Below are positions 54,801-63,147 of a stretch of DNA of 64,000 bases, one piece after another. The notes beneath the pieces are model-generated. The model saw only the letters and a program-made list of their open reading frames with translations. It had not been told where the DNA came from and searched no databases. Origin of the DNA: Winogradskyella alexanderae (GTDB lineage: Bacteria; Bacteroidota; Bacteroidia; Flavobacteriales; Flavobacteriaceae); contig NZ_JAIUJR010000005.1 of assembly GCF_020166335.1 (NCBI RefSeq), positions 124,001 through 188,000 of the forward strand. Reading direction: 5' to 3'. Both the position numbers and the translations under genes were made by a program. Numbering within the stretch: the stretch's first letter is position 1; the number at the start of each line of letters is the position of its first letter.

Positions 54801-56468
54801 TTATTCCTTTCGCATTTTATCTAGTGTGCTTTTTGCACTTTTTGCTTGTGGGCTGTCAGGATTGAGCTCAATGACTTTCATATAACAGGCTTTGGCCTGT
54901 TCATAATTCTCAGCATGCCGTAAAGCATCTCCTAGGTTTTTCCATGATAATTCAGATTTAGGAAATGCTTGCGTGGTTAACTGTAGCACAAATATGGCAC
55001 CTTGGTTCTGCTCACCTCCTATCATATTATAAGCCGCGCGGTTAAACTGGTCTTCAAAATCTACAAAGGCATAACGCTCGTCCTGTATCATCGCCAAAGC
55101 CTCTTGCTTTACACGTTCCATTTGACCAGACATAAATAAATTGGTTAAATGCCCCATCGGATCCAAAACAAAGCCTTCAGTTTCAAAATCCAGTGCCTTT
55201 TGTAATACTGGATCTTGATTGGTGCTGTATTCTGTAAAGGTCATTTCCACTGGAGCATGAGGAGCAGTCCAATCCTCATTTTCCCATTGAGGCTTGTCTT
55301 GCCACCAGGCAAAGGACAAATACACCGGCAACTTACTATTAGGCAACATGACACGTCTGTTATCACCATAAAAATTAATGTTTTCACCACTAGGCTCACC
55401 TACAAACACCACATTGGTGTAATTATCCAGCTCATTTATTAGATTCTGACAGGCTGAAAACGTACGTCGGCCAATTATTACAAATAGATGTCCCGGTTTG
55501 TTTATCTTTTCAGATTTAATAATGCCAGTAACTATAGGCTTATTCTTGTAATTATTACCTCCTCCATTGAGTCGTACGTCTATAATGAGCTTTTCAACAT
55601 CATTGCTTTCAATGAAATCAAAAAGCTTAGCATAAAACGTTGGAATATCCTCCGATGGATCGTCCTGAATTTGACTATGGCGAACATAAACGGCCTTTTC
55701 CTCTGGTAAATATTCGTAATAGTAAATCTTATCTAAATGCTTTAAGTATAATGGCGTAATCTCTTGATTACGTGAGCTCAACCACTCGCCTTCTTGTTTC
55801 ATATAACCATAGCGCGTTCGACCTCTTTCAGGTGTAAAAGACGATAAATCATAGTCAAAGGTATTGCCATCTTTCACCACAGTATATGTAATGGTTTGCT
55901 TAAGTTTTTTAGTAACACCTTGTGCATGCAGCATCTCAGGTTGTGCTAGATATCCGGTGCCATAAGCTTTGAACCATTGATCATTCTCAGCAGGAAATGC
56001 AGGCTTAATACGTCTTAAAGCCTCCTCTACTGGAACACCTTCAATCTTTAGTAGCTTACCTCCTAGTATTGCTTCATGGGATTTATGTACTCCTTCTATA
56101 TAGATACCATCCTTAAAATGATATAGATTAACCGGTAGTTTATGATAATCTATTACGCCTTCTCTATTCCCAACTCTCGTATGGCCATATTTAAATAAGG
56201 AAACGATTCTTTCAAAGCCCACTAGGATTTCATGCTGTTCCATATTGGGTATGGCATCATGAAACTTCTCTACCTCGCTATTAAAGGTTTCGGACGTTAC
56301 TTTTTTAAATAAGAACGGGTATTTATTGTTTATGGTATTTTGCAGAAACCTAAGGTCTTCTTGCCATTCTTTAGTGTCTGTGACGTCTTGTGCTCTTGTC
56401 TGTGTGTAGAATAATGCGATAAATACCCATAGAAGCATATTCAATGGAAGTTTGATTGGTGGTTTCAT
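54801..56468 (-). CDS. Exported S41-like protein with C-terminal TPR
   Basis: The 555-residue protein has a signal peptide ending TQTRAQ. Its middle region resembles the S41 core: KLIIDVRLNGGGNNYKNKP and a nucleophile-type segment GRRTFSACQNLINEL, with VFVGEPSGENINFYGD downstream. No PDZ domain is obvious. The last 100 residues are TPR-like helices (ELSWKNLGDALRHAENYEQAKACYMKVIELNP, split by helices). It resembles Bacteroidota TPR-tailed S41 proteins. Catalysis is plausible but not shown. It is monocistronic; no promoter consensus was found. Confidence 0.78.
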   Translation of the reverse strand: MKPPIKLPLNMLLWVFIALFYTQTRAQDVTDTKEWQEDLRFLQNTINNKYPFLFKKVTSETFNSEVEKFHDAIPNMEQHEILVGFERIVSLFKYGHTRVGNREGVIDYHKLPVNLYHFKDGIYIEGVHKSHEAILGGKLLKIEGVPVEEALRRIKPAFPAENDQWFKAYGTGYLAQPEMLHAQGVTKKLKQTITYTVVKDGNTFDYDLSSFTPERGRTRYGYMKQEGEWLSSRNQEITPLYLKHLDKIYYYEYLPEEKAVYVRHSQIQDDPSEDIPTFYAKLFDFIESNDVEKLIIDVRLNGGGNNYKNKPIVTGIIKSEKINKPGHLFVIIGRRTFSACQNLINELDNYTNVVFVGEPSGENINFYGDNRRVMLPNSKLPVYLSFAWWQDKPQWENEDWTAPHAPVEMTFTEYSTNQDPVLQKALDFETEGFVLDPMGHLTNLFMSGQMERVKQEALAMIQDERYAFVDFEDQFNRAAYNMIGGEQNQGAIFVLQLTTQAFPKSELSWKNLGDALRHAENYEQAKACYMKVIELNPDSPQAKSAKSTLDKMRKE

Positions 56469-56865
56469 AAGATTTATTTTTTTTGATTGATTGTAGTTTA
56501 TATATCAGAATATAAGAAAACTTGTAAAGTGAGTTACCTATTTATACAGTAAATAGACCCCTACAATTTAAATATGTTACAGTTGGCACATGAAAAATAA
56601 TGACATTTTAATCGTTAATCTTTAATGATTAGTTGGCCATTAACCAATTTAACTAGTTTTGTATTAGTTGGTTTGTACACTCTATGTATGATCAGTATAC
56701 TTGTGTTTTTTACTTACTTGGCCCATAAGTTATTAACAATCATAGGTTTATAACTATTAAACTGACCGGCGTCATTGCAACATTCAGGCTTGTGTATTTA
56801 ATTCGTGCCCAACTAATCTTCAATGATTAGTTTTAATTCAATTATTAATTTTTTAATCCAATATT
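56469..56865. other. Divergent intergenic region with repeated palindrome
   Basis: About 400 bp, AT-rich and non-coding. A 19-bp sequence (TAATCTTYAATGATTAGTT) occurs at 56617-56635 and 56814-56832 with one difference. The second copy lies within a perfect 8-bp stem AACTAATC/GATTAGTT (56811-56832). Between them a further AACCAA/TTGGTT arm pair (56643-56672) is visible. No exact TAnnTTTG was seen. Confidence 0.6.
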
Positions 56866-57246
56866 ATGGTAACTATTATTAACAAAAGATTTGTAGAGGA
56901 CTATAGAGAAGCTATAAGTGGCAAAGCAAAAACACCTGAGCTTATCAATAGGTATGTTAGTGATCCTGAACTATTGGAACATATAGCTTTTTTTGAAGCT
57001 GCATTTCCAAAGTATGAGCTTTTTGCAGACGATTATGTTTGTGAAGATGATAAAGTAGCCGTCAGAGGACGTTTTAGAGGCGTTCATAAAGGTGAAATAA
57101 TGGGTATGCCTCCTACTAATAGAACTGTTGAGTTCCCATTTGCTATTATCTATAGAGTTACAGATGAAAAAATTAGCAAAAGCTGGTTGTTTGCCGATAT
57201 GATGGCAATTAGAAAACAATTAGAGGTAAACCCTAACCTTAATTAA
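56866..57246 (+). CDS. SnoaL-like ester cyclase family protein
   Basis: The 126-residue protein fits the SnoaL/ester cyclase group: FVEDYREAISGKAKTPELINRYVSDPELLEH (split), FAAFPKYELFADDYVCEDDKVAVRGRFRG-like strands, and GMPPTNRTVEFPFAIIYRVTDEKISKSW. Members adopt a cone-shaped alpha+beta barrel and carry diverse or no catalysis. It has a repeated palindrome in its upstream region and a strong terminator downstream, so it is monocistronic and possibly tightly regulated. Confidence 0.78.
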   Translation: MVTIINKRFVEDYREAISGKAKTPELINRYVSDPELLEHIAFFEAAFPKYELFADDYVCEDDKVAVRGRFRGVHKGEIMGMPPTNRTVEFPFAIIYRVTDEKISKSWLFADMMAIRKQLEVNPNLN

Positions 57247-57280
57247 TTTAATTTCCTACAAAATCTAATTTCTAAGGCTC

Positions 57281-57315
57281 AAAACCCTAGGCTAAAACAT
57301 AAAGCCTAGGGTTTT
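57281..57315 (+). terminator. Strong terminator after the SnoaL-like gene
   Basis: AAAACCCTAGGCT pairs perfectly with AGCCTAGGGTTTT around a 9-base loop, 34 bp after the stop codon. The T-tail is part of the stem. Confidence 0.88.
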
Positions 57316-57493
57316 ATGCTATATGTACCAGTATAAATTTGTTAAAATTTTGCAGTTTGTCGGATTCTAAAAAAATAATGTGTTTTTAATCGGATGTTTT
57401 AGTGGCTTTATCAAAAAATCAAAGCGCTAACGCATTCTCTATTTAATTTCGATAGAAGATTGCCCCACAATCTATTTTAAAACCTAATTGATT

Positions 57494-57760
57494 ATGGACA
57501 CAAACTTTTCATTATTTAATCAGATTAATAGTCTTTGTTACTGGTTGCTTAATTTCAGTGATTACCGCAGTTCAATAATTCTAGATGCAGATAGCGATGT
57601 TTATAGCATTTGCATTAAACATGGTGGTGTTGAACTTTACAGCAACGAAATTAAAGGCTTTAGTAAACGTAATCCGCGTTTTTTAGAACATGAACTGGAT
57701 GCTATTGTTGCAGGTTTATTGCATTTAAAACAAAACGTAGATACCAAACGCTCAGCATAA
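57494..57760 (+). CDS. Small protein of unknown function
   Basis: The 88-residue product starts DTNFSLFNQINSLCYWLLNF, contains YSICIKHGGVELYSNEIKGF and ends with a helix rich in His and Leu. No signal peptide, membrane segment or family is recognised. I chose ATG at 57494 rather than the TTG at 57488. A clear terminator 28 bp after its stop supports real expression, but coding status is moderately certain only. Confidence 0.5.
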   Translation: MDTNFSLFNQINSLCYWLLNFSDYRSSIILDADSDVYSICIKHGGVELYSNEIKGFSKRNPRFLEHELDAIVAGLLHLKQNVDTKRSA

Positions 57761-57787
57761 GGCAAATTTAAATTAGTTATTATTCCA

Positions 57788-57814
57788 AAAAAAAGCCGAT
57801 TTAAAATCGGCTTT
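57788..57814. terminator. Terminator between the small ORF and the effector-like gene
   Basis: AAAGCCGATT and AATCGGCTTT form a perfect stem of ten pairs around a 3-base loop, with an A-run on the left and a T-rich tail on the right. It can act in both directions between the convergent genes. Confidence 0.82.
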
Positions 57815-57897
57815 ACTGTTTTTAATAATTTATGATTTACTTTCAATCGCAGAAATGATAGTCATTTATAGTACCAATTACGCCATAGCACTTCGAA

Positions 57898-58404
57898 CTA
57901 GGATAAAGCCGAAAGGTAAACTGTGAATATAAAGACGAATAATATGCTCAGTGCAAAAAAGGTAATGGAATGGCGTACACTCTTAAATTTATCGTCTATT
58001 ATCTTGCTTTCGGCATGGATTTGTTCTGCCAGTTTTTGATAGAGTTCGTCTTTTGAACCACATACTTTAATAATTTCCTTGCAAAATTCTTCAACATTAT
58101 CAAATTCGTTAACCGCATCCCTAAAGAAAAATACATTCCTTTCGTATTTCATTTCCATTACCGGCTTAAAGCATCTAAAACAAAAGAATATGGATATAGT
58201 TACCATAAGCGCCCATAAAATCATAACGGCTAAAACAAAACTGTTTTCTACAAGCAGTGTTTTAAATTCATCTATGCGATCTATAAATATCCCTATTATT
58301 AAAGAATGAAAGGAAAATACAACACCAGCTTTGAGTTCTGAGTTTTTAATGAGCTTTTCTAAGCGTTCCAGTTGTTCCCAATAATTGTTAGGATCTTGAG
58401 CCAT
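57898..58404 (-). CDS. Pycsar effector PycTM-like (DUF5706-type) membrane protein
   Basis: The 168-residue protein has three hydrophobic segments at about residues 25-42, 54-78 and 146-166. The N-terminal helix runs into the membrane with ELKAGVVFSFHSLIIGIF. Further features are the motif YERNVFFFRDAVNEF, and LAEQIHAESKIIDDKFKSVRHSI before the last segment. This layout, with the Lys-Ala-Gly at the first segment and the Gln..Ser-Lys-Ile..Lys-Phe block, is that of the DUF5706 Pycsar effectors, which disrupt the membrane when a cyclic nucleotide is sensed (established for PycTM). It lies 18 bp after a class III cyclase gene. Family assignment is by eye, with no alignment. Confidence 0.72.
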   Translation of the reverse strand: MAQDPNNYWEQLERLEKLIKNSELKAGVVFSFHSLIIGIFIDRIDEFKTLLVENSFVLAVMILWALMVTISIFFCFRCFKPVMEMKYERNVFFFRDAVNEFDNVEEFCKEIIKVCGSKDELYQKLAEQIHAESKIIDDKFKSVRHSITFFALSILFVFIFTVYLSALS

Positions 58405-58422
58405 ATTGGTTAGTTTATGCCG

Positions 58423-60219
58423 TCAATTTACAAAATACATTTTAAGGTGCCCTCTGTTTTTTACTTCCAACTCACCTCGGTAGGTGCATTCAAAGTCAGA
58501 TTTTATCCTTTCATACGTGTATTCCGAGATGTTAATCCGTCCAGGTTCTGAAGTGCTTTCCATCCTTGACGCTATATTTACGGTATCGCCCCAAATATCG
58601 TAAGCAAATTTGTTTTTACCAACAACACCAGCAACAACAGGACCCGTATTAATGCCAATTCTAATATCAAAGGTAGCGGAGGTATGTACATCATCCTTAG
58701 CTTTAACCACAAAATTGTTCATTTCTTGTGCGGCAAGGATCATTTCCTTGGCCTTATCAACATTGTCAAAACTAAGGCCTCCAACGGCCATATATGCATC
58801 ACCTATGGTTTTAATTTTTTCTAAACCATGACGTTCCATTATTAAATCGAATTCAGTAAAGTAATAATCTATTGTTTTAACCAATTCTTCTGGTGAGAGG
58901 CCTTCGGCATATTTCGTAAAGCCCTTAAAATCGCTAAACAGAACAGTAACCGAAGGATACTTTTTTGCTTCTACTCTACCCTTATCTTTCAACTCTTGCG
59001 CTGTTTCTTCCGGCAAGATATTTAGTAATAGTTTATCTGAACGCTCCTTTTCATTTGCAATAATCTTGTTGGTAGCCCTTACATATTTGTTACGCCTGTA
59101 CAGACCAAAGGCCAATAAACCAATAAGAAATAAAACGCCTACGGTAGACCAAATAATGATACGTTGGGTTTTCTGTTTTTCCTTTGCTATAGCCTTTTCT
59201 TTTGAAACCTCAAATTCAGTACGTACATCCGCAGCTTTCTGTACTGATTGGAGGTTGACTACAAGGTCGCGGTAGACAATATGCTCCTTAAAAAACGGAT
59301 ATGCCGTTGCAAGATCACCTTTACTTTCATGGAATTCTGAAAGTTTTAAATTGGCTTCACTTATTTGATCTTTTAAACCATATTTTTTAGCTAAATTTAG
59401 ACTTCTCTCCAAATATGTCAATGCCGTATTAAAATCCTTCTTCCTTGCATATATATCCGACATATAGGTAAGGTATATAGAGATTGGATAATAATCTTCT
59501 TGTAGTTCCAGTATTTCGATAGCCTCATTTATATTAGACTCTGCTAATTGGTCTTTGCCTTGTTCGGCATAAACCATCCCAATATTACCTTTATTATAGG
59601 CCGTACCAGTCAAAAAATTAATCTCTTGGCATATTTGAATAGATTTTTTAAATTTTTCTAATGCTGCATCGTATTTTTTATTGTTAAAATGAGCATCTCC
59701 AAAATTTATTAGTATTGATGCTAAATTGATAGAATCGTTAGTTTTTTCAATAAATGCTATGGCTTGGTTATAGTATTCAATTGCAGTGTCAAAGTTCTCG
59801 TTAACAACATAAGAATCAGCAATGGCAGCGTAGGTTACTCCTTGTCCTTCGATATAATTTACCTTATTTGATGCTTCATTACTCTTGAAGAATGCCTCTA
59901 AGGCTAATTCTATATCTCCATTGTTAAAATAATAATACCCTTTCTGAAGATATCCACTATGAATATATTGATAATTCCTCTCTAATTCTGACAAAGCGAT
60001 CAACTCATTGGCATACTTTAAAGACAATTCTGGATCGTTTAGTTCATTAAAAGATAAATCGCGCAATAATTCTAATTTCTCAATACCGTCTAAATTATTT
60101 TTCTTATAAATTACTGACAAACTATCTGCTACTTTTTGATCTTGACCAAAAGCAAACTGAACAACAATAAAAAAGAAGCCTATTGTAACAAAATAGGCTT
60201 TTTTTAAATGATGAAACAT
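58423..60219 (-). CDS. TPR-TM class III nucleotidyl cyclase
   Basis: The 598-residue protein has a signal peptide (residues 1-26), about seven TPR repeats (40-320), a short coiled coil, one membrane helix (353-373) and a cytoplasmic class III cyclase domain (about 400-598). The catalytic set is complete: metal Asp430 in FSDFKGF and Asp474 in TIGDAYM, substrate-selecting Lys470 and Asp541 (YDIWGD), transition-state Asn548 and Arg552 in VNIASRM. The Lys/Asp pair predicts ATP as substrate. The TPR sensor would face the periplasm. It is 11 bp after a small gene and 18 bp before the PycTM-like gene. Confidence 0.88.
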   Translation of the reverse strand: MFHHLKKAYFVTIGFFFIVVQFAFGQDQKVADSLSVIYKKNNLDGIEKLELLRDLSFNELNDPELSLKYANELIALSELERNYQYIHSGYLQKGYYYFNNGDIELALEAFFKSNEASNKVNYIEGQGVTYAAIADSYVVNENFDTAIEYYNQAIAFIEKTNDSINLASILINFGDAHFNNKKYDAALEKFKKSIQICQEINFLTGTAYNKGNIGMVYAEQGKDQLAESNINEAIEILELQEDYYPISIYLTYMSDIYARKKDFNTALTYLERSLNLAKKYGLKDQISEANLKLSEFHESKGDLATAYPFFKEHIVYRDLVVNLQSVQKAADVRTEFEVSKEKAIAKEKQKTQRIIIWSTVGVLFLIGLLAFGLYRRNKYVRATNKIIANEKERSDKLLLNILPEETAQELKDKGRVEAKKYPSVTVLFSDFKGFTKYAEGLSPEELVKTIDYYFTEFDLIMERHGLEKIKTIGDAYMAVGGLSFDNVDKAKEMILAAQEMNNFVVKAKDDVHTSATFDIRIGINTGPVVAGVVGKNKFAYDIWGDTVNIASRMESTSEPGRINISEYTYERIKSDFECTYRGELEVKNRGHLKMYFVN

Positions 60220-60230
60220 TTTTTGAAATT

Positions 60231-60668
60231 TTATGTATTCATTTTTATTCTGGGGTCAACAAAATATACGAAAGGATTTTCACCAATATTAAAAGCAACA
60301 GTATAAGGCTCATCACCATCTAAGTAATTTGCTCTTACTCTAGCTGTAATTTTTTTACCACCGCCTTTAGGACCCTGTAAACCAGGAGGAATTGGCGTAT
60401 TCAGTAAGTCTTTCCCGTTTGTTGATTTTTTAGTAATAGTATCAATGTTTATTACATCCCTACCATTCTTGGCGACACCTTGCCACTCGCAGGTTGCACC
60501 TTTATTTACAGTAGACACATATGTTTCTGGATGCCCTGGGTTTTCTGCTGGATCACTTTGATTGTCCGTAAAAACAACGTATTTGTTTACATTTTCTGGG
60601 TCCGATACAAGTTTATCTGTATCAACTGTTAACGTAATGACTGTGTTGGCCGGTTTTCCTCCTCCCAT
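60231..60668 (-). CDS. Small protein with possible AidA/PixA-like fold, first gene of the cyclase unit
   Basis: The 145-residue protein begins MGGGKPANTVITLTVDTDKL and has no signal peptide. The order of elements (a Val-Asp strand, NKYVVFTDNQSD, a Thr-Val-Asn-Lys-Gly-X-Cys-X-Trp motif near the middle, and VYFVDPRIKM at the end) recalls the AidA/PixA inclusion-body family. The similarity is weak and is only a suggestion. It is 11 bp upstream of the cyclase gene, hence the probable first member of a three-gene operon. A possible operator palindrome lies upstream at 60726-60737. Confidence 0.5.
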   Translation of the reverse strand: MGGGKPANTVITLTVDTDKLVSDPENVNKYVVFTDNQSDPAENPGHPETYVSTVNKGATCEWQGVAKNGRDVINIDTITKKSTNGKDLLNTPIPPGLQGPKGGGKKITARVRANYLDGDEPYTVAFNIGENPFVYFVDPRIKMNT

Positions 60669-60725
60669 AATTAGTGTGTTTTAAGTTAAAATAATTATTA
60701 ATTGATTTATTTTTAGTTTAAAAAT

Positions 60726-60737
60726 TCTACTAGTAGA
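60726..60737. promoter_or_regulatory. Perfect 12-bp palindrome upstream of the cyclase unit
   Basis: TCTACTAGTAGA is a perfect palindrome in the 92-bp gap before the three-gene unit (ATG at 60668). It could be an operator; no -7 consensus match is seen in this gap. Confidence 0.4.
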
Positions 60738-60760
60738 TTAAAATTGCCTAATCTAAATGT

Positions 60761-61261
60761 TCACGCGTTTACCCTTGATTCATATTCAAAATATTTAGCA
60801 TTACCTACATTGCCCTCAGGTTTATATTTTAAGCCAAGAAAACGTAACCAAGACATCTGTTTATCAGGCTCTCTAGATTGCGAATATACCACAAGCGTAC
60901 AGCCTTTATAATTATTAGATTGCTCTTCTAAAATTTGACGCATTTCAAACGTTACTTTTAAGGCTTGATTGTTCTCTTCCATATGCTTACTTGCCACCAA
61001 ATAGCAGTGTAATACCGTTTCACTAATTTTAACTGCCATAAGTATAAGCAAGGGTAAATTATCTGATGTCCTAAACAGTTTACTAAAGCCGTCCTTACGA
61101 GATTCTTCAAACTGTTCTGTTAAGGTCTCAAAGGCTGTTTGCTCATTATATATATTATAAAGTTTCCACTCATACGTTGAAAATTTCCATGGATTCTTTA
61201 AAACATACCAAAGATCTTCTGCAGTAATCTCATCTTGGACTCTAGGCACTCTTAATTCCAT
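60761..61261 (-). CDS. Possible GNAT-like protein, function unknown
   Basis: The 166-residue protein starts MELRVPRVQDEITAEDLWYV. Its second half, CTLVVYSQSREPDKQMSWLRFLGLKYKPEGN (split here), has the Trp-Leu-X-X-Leu-Gly-Phe/Leu-Lys pattern seen at the C terminus of some GNAT acetyltransferases and phage-encoded relatives. The acetyl-CoA pyrophosphate loop is not evident, so the assignment is tentative. It is on the same strand as the cyclase unit, 92 bp upstream, and could be part of it or independent. Confidence 0.4.
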   Translation of the reverse strand: MELRVPRVQDEITAEDLWYVLKNPWKFSTYEWKLYNIYNEQTAFETLTEQFEESRKDGFSKLFRTSDNLPLLILMAVKISETVLHCYLVASKHMEENNQALKVTFEMRQILEEQSNNYKGCTLVVYSQSREPDKQMSWLRFLGLKYKPEGNVGNAKYFEYESRVNA

Positions 61262-61475
61262 TTAACTTTCATATAAAAATTAATAGGCACATTTGTTAAA
61301 CATCACATAGGATAATGCTCAATACATTTAAACTGAATCATTATAATAGGTAGTAATTAGGGATAACAAAAATTTAGGTAATGTAAGCTGATAAGGTTAT
61401 GCTAAAAATAGGTCATATTTTTCTGATAACCTAATGCACTAATTTAAAAAGCATGCATTTTTGATGAACAGTTGA

Positions 61476-63029
61476 CTAATCTTCTGGTGGATAACCATGA
61501 ATCTCTTCGAATTTCGCATCAAAGTTGGTTCTTAAATAGGAGTTTAGTTTCTTTTGGTAATCGTCCTTTAACCACTTTAAAAAGTTGCCCGTGCTTTTAC
61601 TTATGCATTTTGCATAAATTTCAATACGCTGATTAATGTCGTCTTTCAGTAATTTTGCTAATGCTAGTGCATCGTAAACATCTTCACTGTTTTCTATGCA
61701 TATTTTAGCATGGTGTTCTATAGACCGTTCTAGCACAACTTTAGATGATTCGCCTGCATCAACAGCATCTTTATAGCATTGACGTATATCAAAATAGGTA
61801 TCTTCGGATTTAGAGAATTCGTCTTTTATGTCATCGGCCAATTCATGTTTAAAATTGGCTTCAATTGCCTCATCACTCTGAATGCGATCTGCATACCAAT
61901 TAGGTGATTTAAAAATTAGTTGCCAATCTAGATCCGCACCCCAAGGTCCGAAACGGTATAAATTATTGCCCAAATCTATAATTGTGAACTTAGATTTGTT
62001 ATTTAATATTCTAGACCCACGACCCACCATTTGGTAATATAAGGTCAATGATTTGGTGGCTCTATTCAGAATAATCGTATCAATTGTTGGCTCATCAAAT
62101 CCCGTAGTTAGGATACTTACAGAGGTTAAAATGGCATTTGGTGTTTCACTAAACCAATCTAATATCTGTCGTCTTTGTTTTTTGGTGGCCGTATTATCTA
62201 AATGCATTATTGGTAATCCGGCTTGTCTAAAAGCATAGTAAACACTTATTGAGGTATTAATACCGTTATTAAAAATTAAGGTCTTTTTACCTAGCGAATG
62301 TTTTTTAAACGCGTCTATGGTTTTTTGAAGCATCGCAGGACTTGTATATAAGTCTTCAGAAGATTTTACGGTATAATCACCATTAGAGCCTATTTCTAAT
62401 GAGGTCAAACTCATATCGTAAGCAAAAGTTTCCGCTCTAGCCAAAAATTCATTCTCAATTAGATTCTCGATGGTTTCACCGGCTATTAACTCATTATAAT
62501 TGTCTTTCATTGGCAATTCCTTATTAGAGCTTAAAGGTGTTGCCGTTACGCCCAAAATAAAAGACTTCTCAAAGAATTTAAAGAGCTTGGTAAAGGAGTT
62601 ATAATGGGCCTCATCAATTATTACCAACCCAACGTCAGAAATATCTAACATGTTATCATTTAACCTGTTATTTAAGGTTTCTACCATAGCAACAAAACAG
62701 GAATATTCGGCTTGATCATCTAAGTTAGCTTTACTACTAACAATCTTATTGGTAACTCCAAAACTTGTAAGCATCTGAGACGTTTGATTGCATAGCTCAA
62801 TGCGGTGGGTCATCACCAAAACTTTTTTATTATGGTTTTTTAGGTATTGCCTAACCATCTCAGAAAAGATTACCGTTTTACCGCCACCTGTAGGTAATTG
62901 GTATAGCAAATGATAATCATCTGGTGCAGTATCAAATTTTTCAAAAATTTTACTAATAGCACCTTGTTGGTAGTCGTATAATTCCTTATCTGTTTTTTTA
63001 TCCTGTATGGCTTGGTTGTTTTGAGACAT
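61476..63029 (-). CDS. DEAD/DEAH-box (SF2) helicase
   Basis: The protein has the SF2 helicase core of the ResIII/SSL2 type: Walker A LPTGGGKTVIF, motif Ia TMTHRIELCNQT-like segment, Walker B VIIDEAHYNSF, motif III GVTATPLSS, and motif VI YYQMVGRGSRIL with STGF before it. A helical C-terminal region of about 150 residues (from NWYADRIQSDEA) has no recognised function. I chose ATG 63029 because a -7 box overlaps the upstream ATG at 63056. Similar helicases occur in housekeeping and defence loci, so the role is open. A divergent promoter pair separates it from the M23 gene. Confidence 0.85.
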   Translation of the reverse strand: MSQNNQAIQDKKTDKELYDYQQGAISKIFEKFDTAPDDYHLLYQLPTGGGKTVIFSEMVRQYLKNHNKKVLVMTHRIELCNQTSQMLTSFGVTNKIVSSKANLDDQAEYSCFVAMVETLNNRLNDNMLDISDVGLVIIDEAHYNSFTKLFKFFEKSFILGVTATPLSSNKELPMKDNYNELIAGETIENLIENEFLARAETFAYDMSLTSLEIGSNGDYTVKSSEDLYTSPAMLQKTIDAFKKHSLGKKTLIFNNGINTSISVYYAFRQAGLPIMHLDNTATKKQRRQILDWFSETPNAILTSVSILTTGFDEPTIDTIILNRATKSLTLYYQMVGRGSRILNNKSKFTIIDLGNNLYRFGPWGADLDWQLIFKSPNWYADRIQSDEAIEANFKHELADDIKDEFSKSEDTYFDIRQCYKDAVDAGESSKVVLERSIEHHAKICIENSEDVYDALALAKLLKDDINQRIEIYAKCISKSTGNFLKWLKDDYQKKLNSYLRTNFDAKFEEIHGYPPED

Positions 63030-63053
63030 AATTGGCTTCTGAAATACAAGGTG

Positions 63054-63083
63054 CAAAAGTACTTTAATTTAAGGGATGTTAAA
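63054..63083 (-). promoter_or_regulatory. Promoter of the helicase gene
   Basis: On the minus strand TTTA (63080-63083) and TACTTTTG (63054-63061) are 18 bp apart. Transcription would start near 63047, downstream of the ATG at 63056, supporting the ATG at 63029. Confidence 0.65.
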
Positions 63084-63087
63084 GCAA

Positions 63088-63118
63088 TTTGTGGTCAACA
63101 ATATTTATTTTACTTTTG
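63088..63118 (+). promoter_or_regulatory. Complete promoter of the M23 peptidase gene
   Basis: TTTG (63088-63091) and TACTTTTG (63111-63118) are separated by 19 bp, an exact match to the Bacteroidota -33/-7 pattern. The ATG is 29 bp downstream. Confidence 0.85.
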
Positions 63119-63147
63119 CGTTCGTCTTTTGGTTAGTAGCAAAAAAA

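Noticed and set aside
57898..60219. Labelling the pair outright as a canonical Pycsar system
   Set aside because: The cyclase carries the Lys/Asp residues of ATP-using enzymes, TPR repeats and a membrane helix, unlike known PycC. I report it only as Pycsar-like.
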